Positions 45,996-55,001 of a stretch of 64,000 bases of DNA are shown here, in pieces. The translations under genes were made by a program, and so were the position numbers. Under the pieces are notes generated by a model. That model had not been told where the DNA came from. It was given only the letters and a program-made list of their open reading frames with translations, and searched no databases. Within the stretch, counting starts at the first letter, position 1, and the number at the start of each line of letters is the position of its first letter. Location of the stretch: positions 1 to 64,000 of the forward strand of contig NZ_RFFM01000002.1 of assembly GCF_003696365.1 (NCBI RefSeq), written 5' to 3'. Source of the stretch: Stutzerimonas zhaodongensis (GTDB lineage Bacteria > Pseudomonadota > Gammaproteobacteria > Pseudomonadales > Pseudomonadaceae).

Positions 45996-47576
45996 TCAGA
46001 GCGCTGCGTCTGAGGTTTCACCGTCCACAAGGCGCTTGATGCGCAGCGGATTGGCATTTTTCAGCGCATCCGGCAGCAACGCATCCGGGAAGTTCTGGTA
46101 GCACACGGGACGCAGGAACCGGTCGATCGCCAATGTACCGACCGAAGTACCCCGCGCATCCGACGTGGCAGGATAAGGCCCGCCATGCACCATGGCATCG
46201 CAGACTTCCACACCGGTCGGATAGCCGTTGAGCAGCAGTCGGCCGGCCTTTTGCTCCAACAGAGCCACCAGGTCGGCGGCTTCGGTCAGGTCACCTGGTT
46301 CGGCAATCAGCGTCGCGGTCAGTTGGCCATGCAGGCCCTGGAGCGCGCGCATCAACTCGGCCTTGTCAGCAACTTCGACCACGACGGTGGTCGGGCCGAA
46401 CACCTCCTCCTGCAGCAGCGGATCCCCTTCGATCAGCAGTCGCGCATCTGCCTTGAACAGCTGCGGTTGCGCCTGGTTGCCTTGCTGCGCCTTGCCGGCA
46501 AGATGGCTGATCCCGGTATGGCCCTTCAGATGTTCCAACCCGCTGCCGTAGCTGCTCAGCGTACCCGCGTTCAGCATGGTTTGTGCCGGCTGCTCGCTCA
46601 TGAAACCGACCAGTTTCTCCAGAAGCGCGTCGAACTCAGGGGAGCGCACACCGATAACCAGGCCTGGGTTGGTACAGAACTGACCACAGCCCATCACGAC
46701 TGAAGCGGTCAGCTCGTTGGCGATAGCATCGCCGCGATTCTTGAGCGCATCGGGCATCACCACCACAGGGTTGATGCTGGACATCTCGGCAAATACGGGG
46801 ATCGGTTGCGGGCGCGCCGCGGCCATGTCGCACAGGGCGCGGCCGCCGCGCAGCGAACCGGTGAAGCCCACCGCCTGGATGGCCGGATGCTTGACCAGCC
46901 ACTCACCAACTCCGCCCCCATAGATCATGTTGAACACGCCTTTGGGCATGTTGGTTTTTTCAGCTGCGCGGATCACCGCATCGGCGACGCATTCAGCCGT
47001 GACCATGTGCCCGCTATGGGCCTTGAATACCACCGGGCAGCCTGCAGCCAACGCCGATGCGGTGTCACCGCCCGCCGTGGAGAACGCCAACGGAAAGTTA
47101 CTTGCGCCGAACACTGCTACCGGGCCAAGGCCCATGCGGCACTGACGAAGGTCCGGTCGGGGCAGTGGCTTGCGCTCTGGCAGCGCACGATCAATCCGCG
47201 CGCCATAGAAGTCGCCCCGACGCAGCACTTTGGCGAACAGCCGCATCTGGCCGCTGGTACGGCCTCGTTCACCCTGAATGCGGGCGGCCGGCAATGCCGT
47301 TTCGCGGCATACCAGCGCGACGAAATCATCGCCAAGGGCATCCAGCTCGTCGGCAATGGCGTCGAGAAACTCGGCTCGCCTGCTCGCCGATAGTGAACGG
47401 TATTGAGGATAGGCGCTGGCCGCCGCTTGCGCGGCAGCATTCACTTCTTCTTCGGTGGCTTGATGGAATTCATAAGGCAAGGCCTCCCCGGTGCTGGCAT
47501 CGAGACTCTGCACGATGACTGTGCCTTTCGCACTACGAGCGCCGGCGATGTAGTTCTGACCGCTGATATCGGGCAT
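45996..47576 (-). CDS. Aldehyde dehydrogenase, probable 2,5-dioxovalerate (alpha-ketoglutaric semialdehyde) dehydrogenase
   Basis: NAD(P)-dependent aldehyde dehydrogenase, 526 aa from ATG 47576 with GAGGAG upstream. Catalytic Glu264 (VFAEMSSINPVV) and Cys301 (GCGQFCTNPG) are present, and VFGASNFPLAFSTAGGDT is typical of the long KGSADH family that oxidises alpha-ketoglutaric semialdehyde to 2-oxoglutarate. This is the last step of non-phosphorylative pentose and of glucarate/galactarate breakdown, matching the surrounding genes. It lies downstream of the AraD1-type gene on the same strand. Confidence 0.85.
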   Translation of the reverse strand: MPDISGQNYIAGARSAKGTVIVQSLDASTGEALPYEFHQATEEEVNAAAQAAASAYPQYRSLSASRRAEFLDAIADELDALGDDFVALVCRETALPAARIQGERGRTSGQMRLFAKVLRRGDFYGARIDRALPERKPLPRPDLRQCRMGLGPVAVFGASNFPLAFSTAGGDTASALAAGCPVVFKAHSGHMVTAECVADAVIRAAEKTNMPKGVFNMIYGGGVGEWLVKHPAIQAVGFTGSLRGGRALCDMAAARPQPIPVFAEMSSINPVVVMPDALKNRGDAIANELTASVVMGCGQFCTNPGLVIGVRSPEFDALLEKLVGFMSEQPAQTMLNAGTLSSYGSGLEHLKGHTGISHLAGKAQQGNQAQPQLFKADARLLIEGDPLLQEEVFGPTTVVVEVADKAELMRALQGLHGQLTATLIAEPGDLTEAADLVALLEQKAGRLLLNGYPTGVEVCDAMVHGGPYPATSDARGTSVGTLAIDRFLRPVCYQNFPDALLPDALKNANPLRIKRLVDGETSDAAL

Positions 47577-47649
47577 GGAATGTCTCCTCTGATTGCATGG
47601 ATTCATGAGGCTTCGCCCTGTCCGCTACGAGCGAAGAGCTTGAAACGAG

Positions 47650-47678
47650 CAACCCGGCGTACTGTGCACGCCGGGTTG
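47650..47678 (-). terminator. Stem-loop between the AraD1-type gene and the aldehyde dehydrogenase gene
   Basis: CAACCCGGCGT (47650-47660) and ACGCCGGGTTG (47668-47678) form a perfect 11-bp stem with a 7-nt loop, 31 bp after the AraD1-type stop. There is no U-tract beyond a short TTT. It may end or attenuate transcription before the aldehyde dehydrogenase gene. Confidence 0.55.
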
Positions 47679-47709
47679 TGTTGCGGCCTATCAACCGCCT
47701 GGAAGGACG

Positions 47710-48705
47710 TCAGAGTGGCGTTACGCCGCCCGGAGAAATACCCGGTTGGCAAACGCTGATGCCGTTGCGCAGCGGCGCGCCGAACTCGTCCAGACTGACC
47801 TCGAACTGATCACCCGGCTGGGCTTTGATCCCGTCGGCAAACGAGAGCGTTGCCGTGCCAAAGAAGTGCACGTGTACATCACCCGGACGCAGGAACTGCG
47901 CATACTTGAAGTGGTGGTACTCCAGATTCTCCAGGCTATGACACATGTTCTCCTCGCCGGATAGGAACTCTTTCTCCCAGAGCACTTCACCACCGCGACG
48001 AATACGACTGATACCCGCCAGATGGGCTGGCAATGACCCCACTCGCAATTCGGGACCGAATGAACAGTAGCGTAACTTCGAGTGCGCCAGGTACAGGTAG
48101 TTCTTGCGCTCGAGCACGTGGTCAGAAAACTCGTTACCCAGGGCAAAGCCCAGCCGGTAAGGCCGCCCATCCCCCCCAATCACGTAGAGGCCGGTCAGCT
48201 CGGGCTCCTCACCGTAGTCCTCTGCAAACTCCGGTGCCGGGAAGTCTCCGCCCGGGCGCACCACGATGCTGCCATCACCCTTGTAGAACCATTCGGGCTG
48301 CGCCCCAACGTTACCCGACTGTGGGCGGCCGCCCTGAATGCCCCAACGGAACATCTGCATGGAGTCGGTTAGCTTTGCGTCGTCCTGTTCGCCCTGTTGA
48401 TGCATCTTGTCTCGTGTCGCTGCGCTACCCAGATGGGTCAGACCGGTGCCACTGACGAGGCAATGAGCGGCGTCGCTATGATCGAGTGGCGGTAGCACAT
48501 GGCCTGCTTCGAGCAGGTCGCGGTATGGCGGGCCTGGTTGGCGTTCTGCCATCTGGATCTGCTCACCCAGGCTACGTTGCCCGCGGATTGCCTCCAGTGC
48601 CAGCTCGCGAGTGCTGCCAACCCCGGCAAGCACCTCGATGCGCTCACCGGCAACCACGCCCACCTGCCTGTGACCCTGCTCGTTTTCGAATTGAATCAAC
48701 CGCAT
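47710..48705 (-). CDS. AraD1-type FAH-superfamily protein, probable 2-keto-3-deoxypentonate dehydratase
   Basis: A 331-aa protein of the fumarylacetoacetate hydrolase superfamily from ATG 48705, with GAGGAAGG upstream. Conserved features are SGTGLTHLGSA near residue 90, WFYKGDGSIVV, acidic metal ligands in YGEEPELTGLYVIG, and LGNEFSDH. It is the family named AraD1 or GguC, found in sugar-acid loci. Between a dehydratase and a KGSADH it would supply the missing step, 2-keto-3-deoxypentonate to alpha-ketoglutaric semialdehyde, like XylX of the Weimberg pathway. This function is inferred from context. Confidence 0.72.
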   Translation of the reverse strand: MRLIQFENEQGHRQVGVVAGERIEVLAGVGSTRELALEAIRGQRSLGEQIQMAERQPGPPYRDLLEAGHVLPPLDHSDAAHCLVSGTGLTHLGSAATRDKMHQQGEQDDAKLTDSMQMFRWGIQGGRPQSGNVGAQPEWFYKGDGSIVVRPGGDFPAPEFAEDYGEEPELTGLYVIGGDGRPYRLGFALGNEFSDHVLERKNYLYLAHSKLRYCSFGPELRVGSLPAHLAGISRIRRGGEVLWEKEFLSGEENMCHSLENLEYHHFKYAQFLRPGDVHVHFFGTATLSFADGIKAQPGDQFEVSLDEFGAPLRNGISVCQPGISPGGVTPL

Positions 48706-48828
48706 GCGCACCTTCCTCTTGTTGTGTTGCCGCCCCACCTCATGGAGGTTTGTTGTGATCACTTTAAAAACCGCTCTCGCTGGTGCCTAATGACGGCTTC
48801 TGATTGAGTGATAACTTCCAGTCATCCC

Positions 48829-49761
48829 ATGATTGCCGCCCTGCCCTCCATCGTTTCCCGCCTCCGGCTCAAGCAGCTGCGGTTATTGATCGCCCTCGAC
48901 GAACAGGGGTCGCTGCATCGCGCCGCCGAGCAGGTGTTCATCAGCCAGCCCGGCGCGACCAAGTCGCTGCATGAGATCGAAAACACCTTTGGCGCAGAAC
49001 TGTTCACCCGCAACAGCCAGGGGTTGGTGCCAAACGACCTGGGCCGCTGCGTAATCCGCTACGCCCGCCTGATCCACAGCGATCTGGCGCACCTGCGAGA
49101 GGAAATGGTCGGGATACTGCAGGGCCAGGGAGGACGGCTCTCTGTGGGCACGATCATGGGCGCCGTTCCGATGCTGATGCGTGCCCTGGGCCGGCTACGG
49201 CGCAAGCAACCCGAGCTTTCAGTGGAGATCGTCGAAGACACCAGCGCGCGTTTGCTGGGACTGGTCGAGCAAGGCCGGCTGGATCTTGCGATCTGCCGTA
49301 CCAGCGTGAGCCAACGGCCGGACGCCTACGACGCCCTGACGTTGCATCCTGAGCAACTGACCATTGTGGCTCACCCGGACCACCCAGCTGGGCGCGCAGG
49401 CATGCTCTCCCTGGCCGACCTCAGCATTTACCGCTGGGTCGTCTATCCCGCCAACATGCCCATGCGGCTGCTGCTCGAACGTGAGTTCAGCCAGTGCGCT
49501 TTGGAATTCCCGCGCTACCCGGTTGAGACCGCTTCTACTTTTACGATGCTCAGCCTCCTTCAGGAAGACCCGGAGCTGGTCGCGGTGATGCCATTGGCGG
49601 TCGCGGAGTTCAGCGAAAAGTTCGGCATTATTCGCCGCCTGCCCCTGAAGCTGCAGTCACGTAGCGAACCTTATGGCGCCGTCGCCCGGCGTGGCAGCAG
49701 GCTGTCTGCTGCGGCTCTGTTGTTGCTCGAAGAATTGCAGACCGAGCAGCTCTCGGCCTGA
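48829..49761 (+). CDS. LysR-family regulator divergent from the AraD1-type gene
   Basis: A 310-aa LysR regulator; ATG 48829 is taken as start, though GTG 48808 is possible. The HTH reads GSLHRAAEQVFISQPGATKSLHEIE. The C-terminal sensor domain has typical LysR features (LSVGTIMGAVPMLM, LVEQGRLDLAIC). Only moderately similar to the LysR at 44997, so the two halves of the sugar-acid locus appear to have separate regulators. The divergent gap (48706-48828) holds the palindrome GTGATCAC at 48754-48761. Confidence 0.83.
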   Translation: MIAALPSIVSRLRLKQLRLLIALDEQGSLHRAAEQVFISQPGATKSLHEIENTFGAELFTRNSQGLVPNDLGRCVIRYARLIHSDLAHLREEMVGILQGQGGRLSVGTIMGAVPMLMRALGRLRRKQPELSVEIVEDTSARLLGLVEQGRLDLAICRTSVSQRPDAYDALTLHPEQLTIVAHPDHPAGRAGMLSLADLSIYRWVVYPANMPMRLLLEREFSQCALEFPRYPVETASTFTMLSLLQEDPELVAVMPLAVAEFSEKFGIIRRLPLKLQSRSEPYGAVARRGSRLSAAALLLLEELQTEQLSA

Positions 49762-49790
49762 CTGCTGCGCCAATGAGAGTTGCCGGCCGC

Positions 49791-50075
49791 TCAAGGCCGA
49801 TCGTTATGCCCCAGGCTACGCTGAGGATCGATCTGGTCGCGCACCCGTTGCTTCAACTCCTTGGCCTCGGGGAAACCGCCGTCCAGCTTGCGTTCCCAAA
49901 TCTGAACGCCATCGCAACTGATGTGGAAAGTGCCGCCAGTGGCCGGCACCAATGAAACCTTGCCCAGATCGTCGGCAAAGGTGGAGAGCAGCTCCTGAGC
50001 GAGCCAGGCGGCACGAAGCAGCCACTGGCACTGAGTGCAATAGGTGATGACGATTTCCGGCTTGGTATCTGCCAT
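49791..50075 (-). CDS. SelT/SelW/SelH-family selenoprotein-like protein (Rdx type)
   Basis: A 94-aa thioredoxin-like protein with a redox CxxC, Cys13-Cys16 (YCTQC), in place of the Cys-Sec of eukaryotic SelW. GGTFHISCDGVQIWERKLDGGFP is the conserved second half. The substrate is unknown. Divergent from the plpD gene; no selenocysteine codon is involved. Confidence 0.85.
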   Translation of the reverse strand: MADTKPEIVITYCTQCQWLLRAAWLAQELLSTFADDLGKVSLVPATGGTFHISCDGVQIWERKLDGGFPEAKELKQRVRDQIDPQRSLGHNDRP

Positions 50076-50106
50076 GGTAGAGCGCTCGGATCGGTGATCG
50101 GACGCC

Positions 50107-50112
50107 TATAAT
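50107..50112 (+). promoter_or_regulatory. Perfect -10 box upstream of plpD
   Basis: TATAAT lies 36 bp before the plpD ATG. No good -35 box is present at the right distance, so the promoter is only partly supported. Confidence 0.35.
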
Positions 50113-50148
50113 AGCCGCCATTTTCGCGTGCTTCCGTTCGGTACTGCC

Positions 50149-52326
50149 ATGCTGCGCATCCTCTGTTTCTTCTGCTTGCTACTGCCGCTTTCAAGCTTCG
50201 CCGACACCCGCCAGAGCACAGGTCTGGTGTTGTCGGGCGGCGCCGCACGCGGGCTGGCTCATATCGGTGTATTGAAAGCACTCGAGGAACAGGGTGTGCA
50301 GATCGATGCGATTGCCGGCACCAGCATGGGCGCGGTGATTGGGGGTCTTTATGCAGCAGGCTATAGCGTTCATGAGCTGGAAAAGCTGGCACTCGAACTG
50401 GATTGGCAACAAGTGCTCTCCGACGATCCACCGCGCCAGGACATCCCTTTCCGACGCAAGCAGGATGACCGGGATTTTCTGGTCAAGCGTAAACTGAGCT
50501 TTCGCGATGACGGCAGCCTCGGCCTACCGCTCGGTGTGATCCAGGGCCAGAATCTGGCGCTTCTGCTCGAGCGATTGCTGGTTCATGCCAGCGATACACG
50601 GGACTTCGATCGGCTTCCTATTCCGTTCCGTGCTGTGGCAACCGATATCGCCAATGACAAGAAGGTGATATTTCGAAACGGTCACCTCCCCCAGGCCATC
50701 CGGGCCAGTATGTCGATCCCAGCGGTTTTCGCTCCGGTAGAGATCGATGGAAGACTGCTGGTGGACGGCGGCATGGTCGACAACATTCCCATGGACGTCG
50801 CGCGGGACATGGGCGTGGATCGACTGATCGTCGTCGACATCGGCACGCCTTTGCAGCCCCGTGAGCAACTGCTGACCGTCGTTGACGTACTCAACCAGTC
50901 CATCACCATGATGACCCGGCGTAACTCGGAAGCGCAGCTGGCGACCTTGCGTCAGGAGGACATTCTGGTCCAACCGATGCTGGCCGCTTTCGGCTCCACG
51001 GACTTCGAGCGCGCCGAGCAGCTGATCGACGCCGGTTACCGTGCTGCCGATGCTCTGCAAAATCGACTCGCCGGCATGCGCCGGGAAAGTGGTGGCAATC
51101 TTGCACTGAGCCTTGCTCGCTCCGCCGAGCCGCGTACGCCACTGATCACTGCCGTTCGCATCGAGAACGACTCGAAAGTTGGAGACGCAGTGATCCGTCG
51201 CTACATCCGTCAGGAGGCCGGAAAACCGTTGGACCTGCAGGATCTGCAGAAAGACATGGGCACTTTGTACGGACTGGACTACTTCGACCAGGTCGAATAT
51301 CGCGTCGTGCACGGCGAGGCTGGGAACACGCTGGTGATCACAACCCGAGAGAAACGCTCAGGAACCGACTACCTGCGCCTGGGCATTAACCTCTCGGATG
51401 ATTTTCAGGGCGACAGTGCGTTCAACATTGGCGCGAGCTTCCGCAAGAACGGTATCAACGAATTGGGAGCCGAGTGGCTGACTCGCCTGCAACTTGGCGA
51501 CCGACAGGAACTTTTCAGCGAATTTTATCAACCACTAGATGCGGGCTCGCGCTGGTTCGTCGCGCCTAACCTGATCGCCGAAGCGCGAAATGTCGACGCG
51601 ATTCTGGATAACGACCCCATCGCCGAATATCGGCTGCAACGCTACGGCTACGGGCTGAACCTGGGACGGCAGATTTCCAACAATGGCGAAATACGCTTTG
51701 GAATAGGACAGAGCTGGGGCGAGGCAAACATTCGCGTCGGCGATCAACAAATGCCGGACTTCAGCTTCGAGGAAGGTTATTACCAGCTTCAATACGCTTT
51801 CGACACGCTCGACAACGTCGACTTCCCTCGCGAAGGAGAAGATATAGGTCTAGGGCTACGTCAGTACGATCCTGCGCTCGGTTCGGATGAGCGATACCGG
51901 CAGTGGGAGATCAACCTGGACAAGGCAGTCAGCCATGGCGTGAATACGTTCGTTCTGGGCGGTCGATACGGCCGCACCCTGGACGAGGCTGAAGTGATCA
52001 CATCGAGCTTTCAGCTCGGCGGTGCGCGGCAGCTATCGGGCTTTCGGCAAGACGCCCTGGCCGGTCAGAACATCAGCCTGGCACGAGTGATCTACTTCCG
52101 GCAGATGACACCGCGGTCATTTCTGCCTCTGGATTTCCCACTGTATCTAGGCGCCTCGCTTGAACGCGGGCGGGTGTACAACGACAACGAATTCGACAGC
52201 GGCTACATAAACGCCGGTAGCATCTTTGTCGGTTACGAAACACCCCTCGGCCCTCTGAACTTCAGTTACGGGCTGAACGATGAAGCCGAACGCGCGCTTT
52301 ACATGAACCTGGGACGCAGCTTCTAA
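50149..52326 (+). CDS. plpD: Patatin-like phospholipase with POTRA and beta-barrel (type Vd autotransporter, PlpD type)
   Basis: Secreted lipase fused to its own outer-membrane exporter, 725 aa. A signal peptide (about 1-18, cut after SFA) is followed by the patatin domain: oxyanion loop SGGAARG near residue 30, nucleophile Ser59 in GTSMG, and Asp206 in VDGGMVDN. A POTRA domain (about 325-400) and a BamA/TpsB-like barrel follow, ending in the C-terminal Phe of LGRSF. ATG 50149 is the start; ATG 50128 would spoil the signal peptide. Matches PlpD of P. aeruginosa, a phospholipase A1. Confidence 0.92.
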   Translation: MLRILCFFCLLLPLSSFADTRQSTGLVLSGGAARGLAHIGVLKALEEQGVQIDAIAGTSMGAVIGGLYAAGYSVHELEKLALELDWQQVLSDDPPRQDIPFRRKQDDRDFLVKRKLSFRDDGSLGLPLGVIQGQNLALLLERLLVHASDTRDFDRLPIPFRAVATDIANDKKVIFRNGHLPQAIRASMSIPAVFAPVEIDGRLLVDGGMVDNIPMDVARDMGVDRLIVVDIGTPLQPREQLLTVVDVLNQSITMMTRRNSEAQLATLRQEDILVQPMLAAFGSTDFERAEQLIDAGYRAADALQNRLAGMRRESGGNLALSLARSAEPRTPLITAVRIENDSKVGDAVIRRYIRQEAGKPLDLQDLQKDMGTLYGLDYFDQVEYRVVHGEAGNTLVITTREKRSGTDYLRLGINLSDDFQGDSAFNIGASFRKNGINELGAEWLTRLQLGDRQELFSEFYQPLDAGSRWFVAPNLIAEARNVDAILDNDPIAEYRLQRYGYGLNLGRQISNNGEIRFGIGQSWGEANIRVGDQQMPDFSFEEGYYQLQYAFDTLDNVDFPREGEDIGLGLRQYDPALGSDERYRQWEINLDKAVSHGVNTFVLGGRYGRTLDEAEVITSSFQLGGARQLSGFRQDALAGQNISLARVIYFRQMTPRSFLPLDFPLYLGASLERGRVYNDNEFDSGYINAGSIFVGYETPLGPLNFSYGLNDEAERALYMNLGRSF

Positions 52327-52350
52327 CTGCGTCCAGACCATGAACGGCCG

Positions 52351-54267
52351 TCAGGCGATCTGTGCGAGCAACTCGTTGACCTGTTGGCGCTGCGCTTCGT
52401 CGCCTTCTGTCGCCAGGGTTTCGAGAATGATGCACGCACTTTCCATGTTGCCTTGCTTTATGTAAGCAACGGCCTGGTTGAGCCGTATCAGATGCTCCGG
52501 GTTCGGCTCGAGCTGCCGTAGTTCCTCGGCCGTCGGTTTCACCTCGACAGTTTCTGAATTTCCCAGCAGCGACGGCAATTCGCCTAGCGTCAGGGCTTCG
52601 TCGAAGCCATCGATTAGTGGTTGCGCCGGATAAACCCGAGTGGCTTGCACCGATGGGTTTTGCTGATCAAATTCGAACGAAGGATCCAGAAAGTCCGCAT
52701 CCAGCGTTTCATTCAACACGAAGGTTATGTCCGGATCCAGAATCGGCTCAGCTTCTGCCGGCTCGGCGGCCGCAACTGCAGACGCCAAAGCCGGATGCAA
52801 CGCCAGCAGCTGATCGAGCTGCGCACGCGCACCGCCAACGTGCAAGAACCCGGCAGCTGCCGCGCTGTAGCTTTCAACATCGCCAGATTCGGCCAGAAGC
52901 CCGAGGTAGCGGAGGCGTATATCCAACTGATCAGGCGTGCGCTCGATGCCGCGCTGCAGTACATCGAGCGCCTCATCGCGACGGCCATAGGTGATGTAGA
53001 TGTCCGCTGCTTCAAGGACATCTGTCTCGCTGACAGAGGCCTGCGCGGGCTGACGCGGCATTTCCACTGCAGCTTGTGTGGCCGCGTTGGGCACACGCTG
53101 CGCCTGCACGGGTGCTACGAATTCCGGCTCGAGTGCCTTGGGTCTGTTCCGTCGACCAAGCCAGAGCGCCCCAAGTAAGAGGGTTGCCAGCACCGCACCG
53201 CTTGGCAACGCCCAGTCCTGCCACCTCAACGGCGGAGTTGACTCGACCGACATCATTGCGGGAGTCGGTTCTGCCACTGCTTGGGTCACGTTTTGCACCA
53301 CCGGCTGAGGTGCAGCGGACTGCGCACTTCTCTGCTCGACCAGTTGGGCAGTTACCGTCTCCATCTGAACCTGCATGTCCATCAGCATTTGCTTGAGCTG
53401 CTGATTTTCCTCGCGGCTGGCGGCGAGCTCTTCGAAGAGCTGGCGCCGCAGATTCGCGACTTGGTCGTCCACTGGCTCCGCGTCGCCTGCCATAGCAACA
53501 GTAGCCGGCCGTGATTCAAGGGGCTCGGCCAGCGGTTCACGCTCAGCGATCGCAGCCTTTGCCGGCTCAGCCGAATCCGGCAGGAGCAGGTTCGCACCGG
53601 CTTTGATACGCGCAGCATCACCGCCTGCGAACGCTTCTGGATTCAATGCTTTGATGTCTCGCATGAACTGCGCCTGGGTCCCCCGAGCGCCGCCCGCGTA
53701 AAGACTGGCAATTGTCCAAAGGCTCTCGCCATCCGCGACCCGGTGACGCTTGCCCTGCCCCGCTTGAGGAAGTTCGGCTGGAGGAACGAAACGCGACGGT
53801 TCGGTGCGCAAGGTAGAAGTGACGCTTTGTGGAACACTGGCAGCCACTTCACTCACCGCATCCGGCATGCCTGGCAGGGGATCGAGGAGCACCGTGTATT
53901 CCCGAAGCATCCGGCTCTTGGCCCGGGTGATCTCGACCAGGAAATTAAGGTATGGCTCACGCACCGGCTTGCTGGAAACCACTTGAATGCGGCTGCGCTG
54001 GCCATCGATCACAGGTGTGAAATTGAGGTCCTGAAGGAAATCCACGCGCTCTACACCCGAGCGCGTAAAATCAGCGCTGGAGGCCAGCACGACGCGGACG
54101 TCGTCCGCCGACAGATCGCCGACGTCCAGCAGATCGATATCAGCGCTCAGTGGTTGATTCAGCGCAGAATGGAGTGTGATATCACCCATTCCCAGCGCCG
54201 ATGCCACGCCCGAATAGACCAGCGAGCCGAAAGCTACGGTTAACAAGACTCGACGACCTAGTGCCAT
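52351..54267 (-). CDS. FimV-like polar landmark / LysM protein (short form)
   Basis: Inner-membrane protein of the FimV/HubP group, 638 aa from ATG 54267. It has a signal-like N-terminus (about 1-25), the FimV N-terminal domain (ALGMGDITLHSALNQPL...), a LysM peptidoglycan-binding motif (KRHRVADGESLWTIASLY, about residue 185), a coiled coil, one transmembrane helix (about 355-372), and a TPR-bearing acidic C-terminus with the FimV tail (LNQAVAYIKQGN). It is much shorter than pilus-assembly FimV of about 900 residues and stands by plpD, as does the second FimV-like gene of P. aeruginosa. It is convergent with plpD. The 275-bp gap upstream shows no further feature. Confidence 0.8.
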   Translation of the reverse strand: MALGRRVLLTVAFGSLVYSGVASALGMGDITLHSALNQPLSADIDLLDVGDLSADDVRVVLASSADFTRSGVERVDFLQDLNFTPVIDGQRSRIQVVSSKPVREPYLNFLVEITRAKSRMLREYTVLLDPLPGMPDAVSEVAASVPQSVTSTLRTEPSRFVPPAELPQAGQGKRHRVADGESLWTIASLYAGGARGTQAQFMRDIKALNPEAFAGGDAARIKAGANLLLPDSAEPAKAAIAEREPLAEPLESRPATVAMAGDAEPVDDQVANLRRQLFEELAASREENQQLKQMLMDMQVQMETVTAQLVEQRSAQSAAPQPVVQNVTQAVAEPTPAMMSVESTPPLRWQDWALPSGAVLATLLLGALWLGRRNRPKALEPEFVAPVQAQRVPNAATQAAVEMPRQPAQASVSETDVLEAADIYITYGRRDEALDVLQRGIERTPDQLDIRLRYLGLLAESGDVESYSAAAAGFLHVGGARAQLDQLLALHPALASAVAAAEPAEAEPILDPDITFVLNETLDADFLDPSFEFDQQNPSVQATRVYPAQPLIDGFDEALTLGELPSLLGNSETVEVKPTAEELRQLEPNPEHLIRLNQAVAYIKQGNMESACIILETLATEGDEAQRQQVNELLAQIA

Positions 54268-54542
54268 GGCATCTCCGCGAGCGGCCGGGCGTGTGTTCGC
54301 CGGGTCCACTGTTCGATTGTTGAACTGTGACGCGGTTATCGACTGAATCGGCAAAAGGTTGATGCAGTTCGTCGGCTAGCGCTTGAAGGCATTGTGCCAT
54401 CACGCAATGGCGCAGCCTAGCTGCAGAAGACAAACGGTGGCGGACCGGGGTAGCCAGAACAGACTAAGTGCTGTACCGAGCTGCTGGGGGCGTACGCCGG
54501 TGCGTAGTTATGCCCAGCTTGGCAAAGGCTCGCGGCGGTGCG

Positions 54543-54980
54543 TTAGCGCTTGGCTGTAACGAGATTGGCCAGGATCCGTTCATGCACCTGCTGGCACTTG
54601 CGCAGATCGGCTTCATCGATGCCATCGAACAGCTCCTGCCGGACTTGGGTAGAGATCGCTTCGATTCTCTGGATTAGCGGGCGGGCCGGGGCGCCAAGGG
54701 TGATCAGTTTAGCTCGCCGATCTCCGGGTGCCGGTTTGCGATGTACCAGCCCTTGCGCTTCTAGACTATCGAGCAACCTCGCCAGTGTAGGCCCCTCCAC
54801 TGCCACGCTCTGTGCAAGCTCGCGCTGGGTGGGGTCGTGATCGAATCGTGCGAGGTGCAGCAAAACCAACCAGCGGGCCTGTGAAAGGCCTAGATCGGCC
54901 AGCCGACGGTCCAGTTCAGCGCGCCAGCCACGCGAGAGTTGTGCGAGTTGCATCGCGAAGCGGTGTTGGTCGGGATACAT
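54543..54980 (-). CDS. MarR/SlyA-family transcriptional regulator
   Basis: A 145-aa winged-helix dimeric regulator. The DNA-binding core reads LGLSQARWLVLLHLARF, TQRELAQSVAVEGPTLARLLDSLEAQGLVHRKPAPGDRRAK, with the wing Asp-Arg-Arg typical of SlyA. A SlyA-type operator lies just upstream of its own start. Targets may include the adjacent fimV-like gene. The ligand is unknown. Confidence 0.87.
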   Translation of the reverse strand: MYPDQHRFAMQLAQLSRGWRAELDRRLADLGLSQARWLVLLHLARFDHDPTQRELAQSVAVEGPTLARLLDSLEAQGLVHRKPAPGDRRAKLITLGAPARPLIQRIEAISTQVRQELFDGIDEADLRKCQQVHERILANLVTAKR

Positions 54981-55001
54981 GGAGCAGTCTTTCCGGAAAT
55001 A

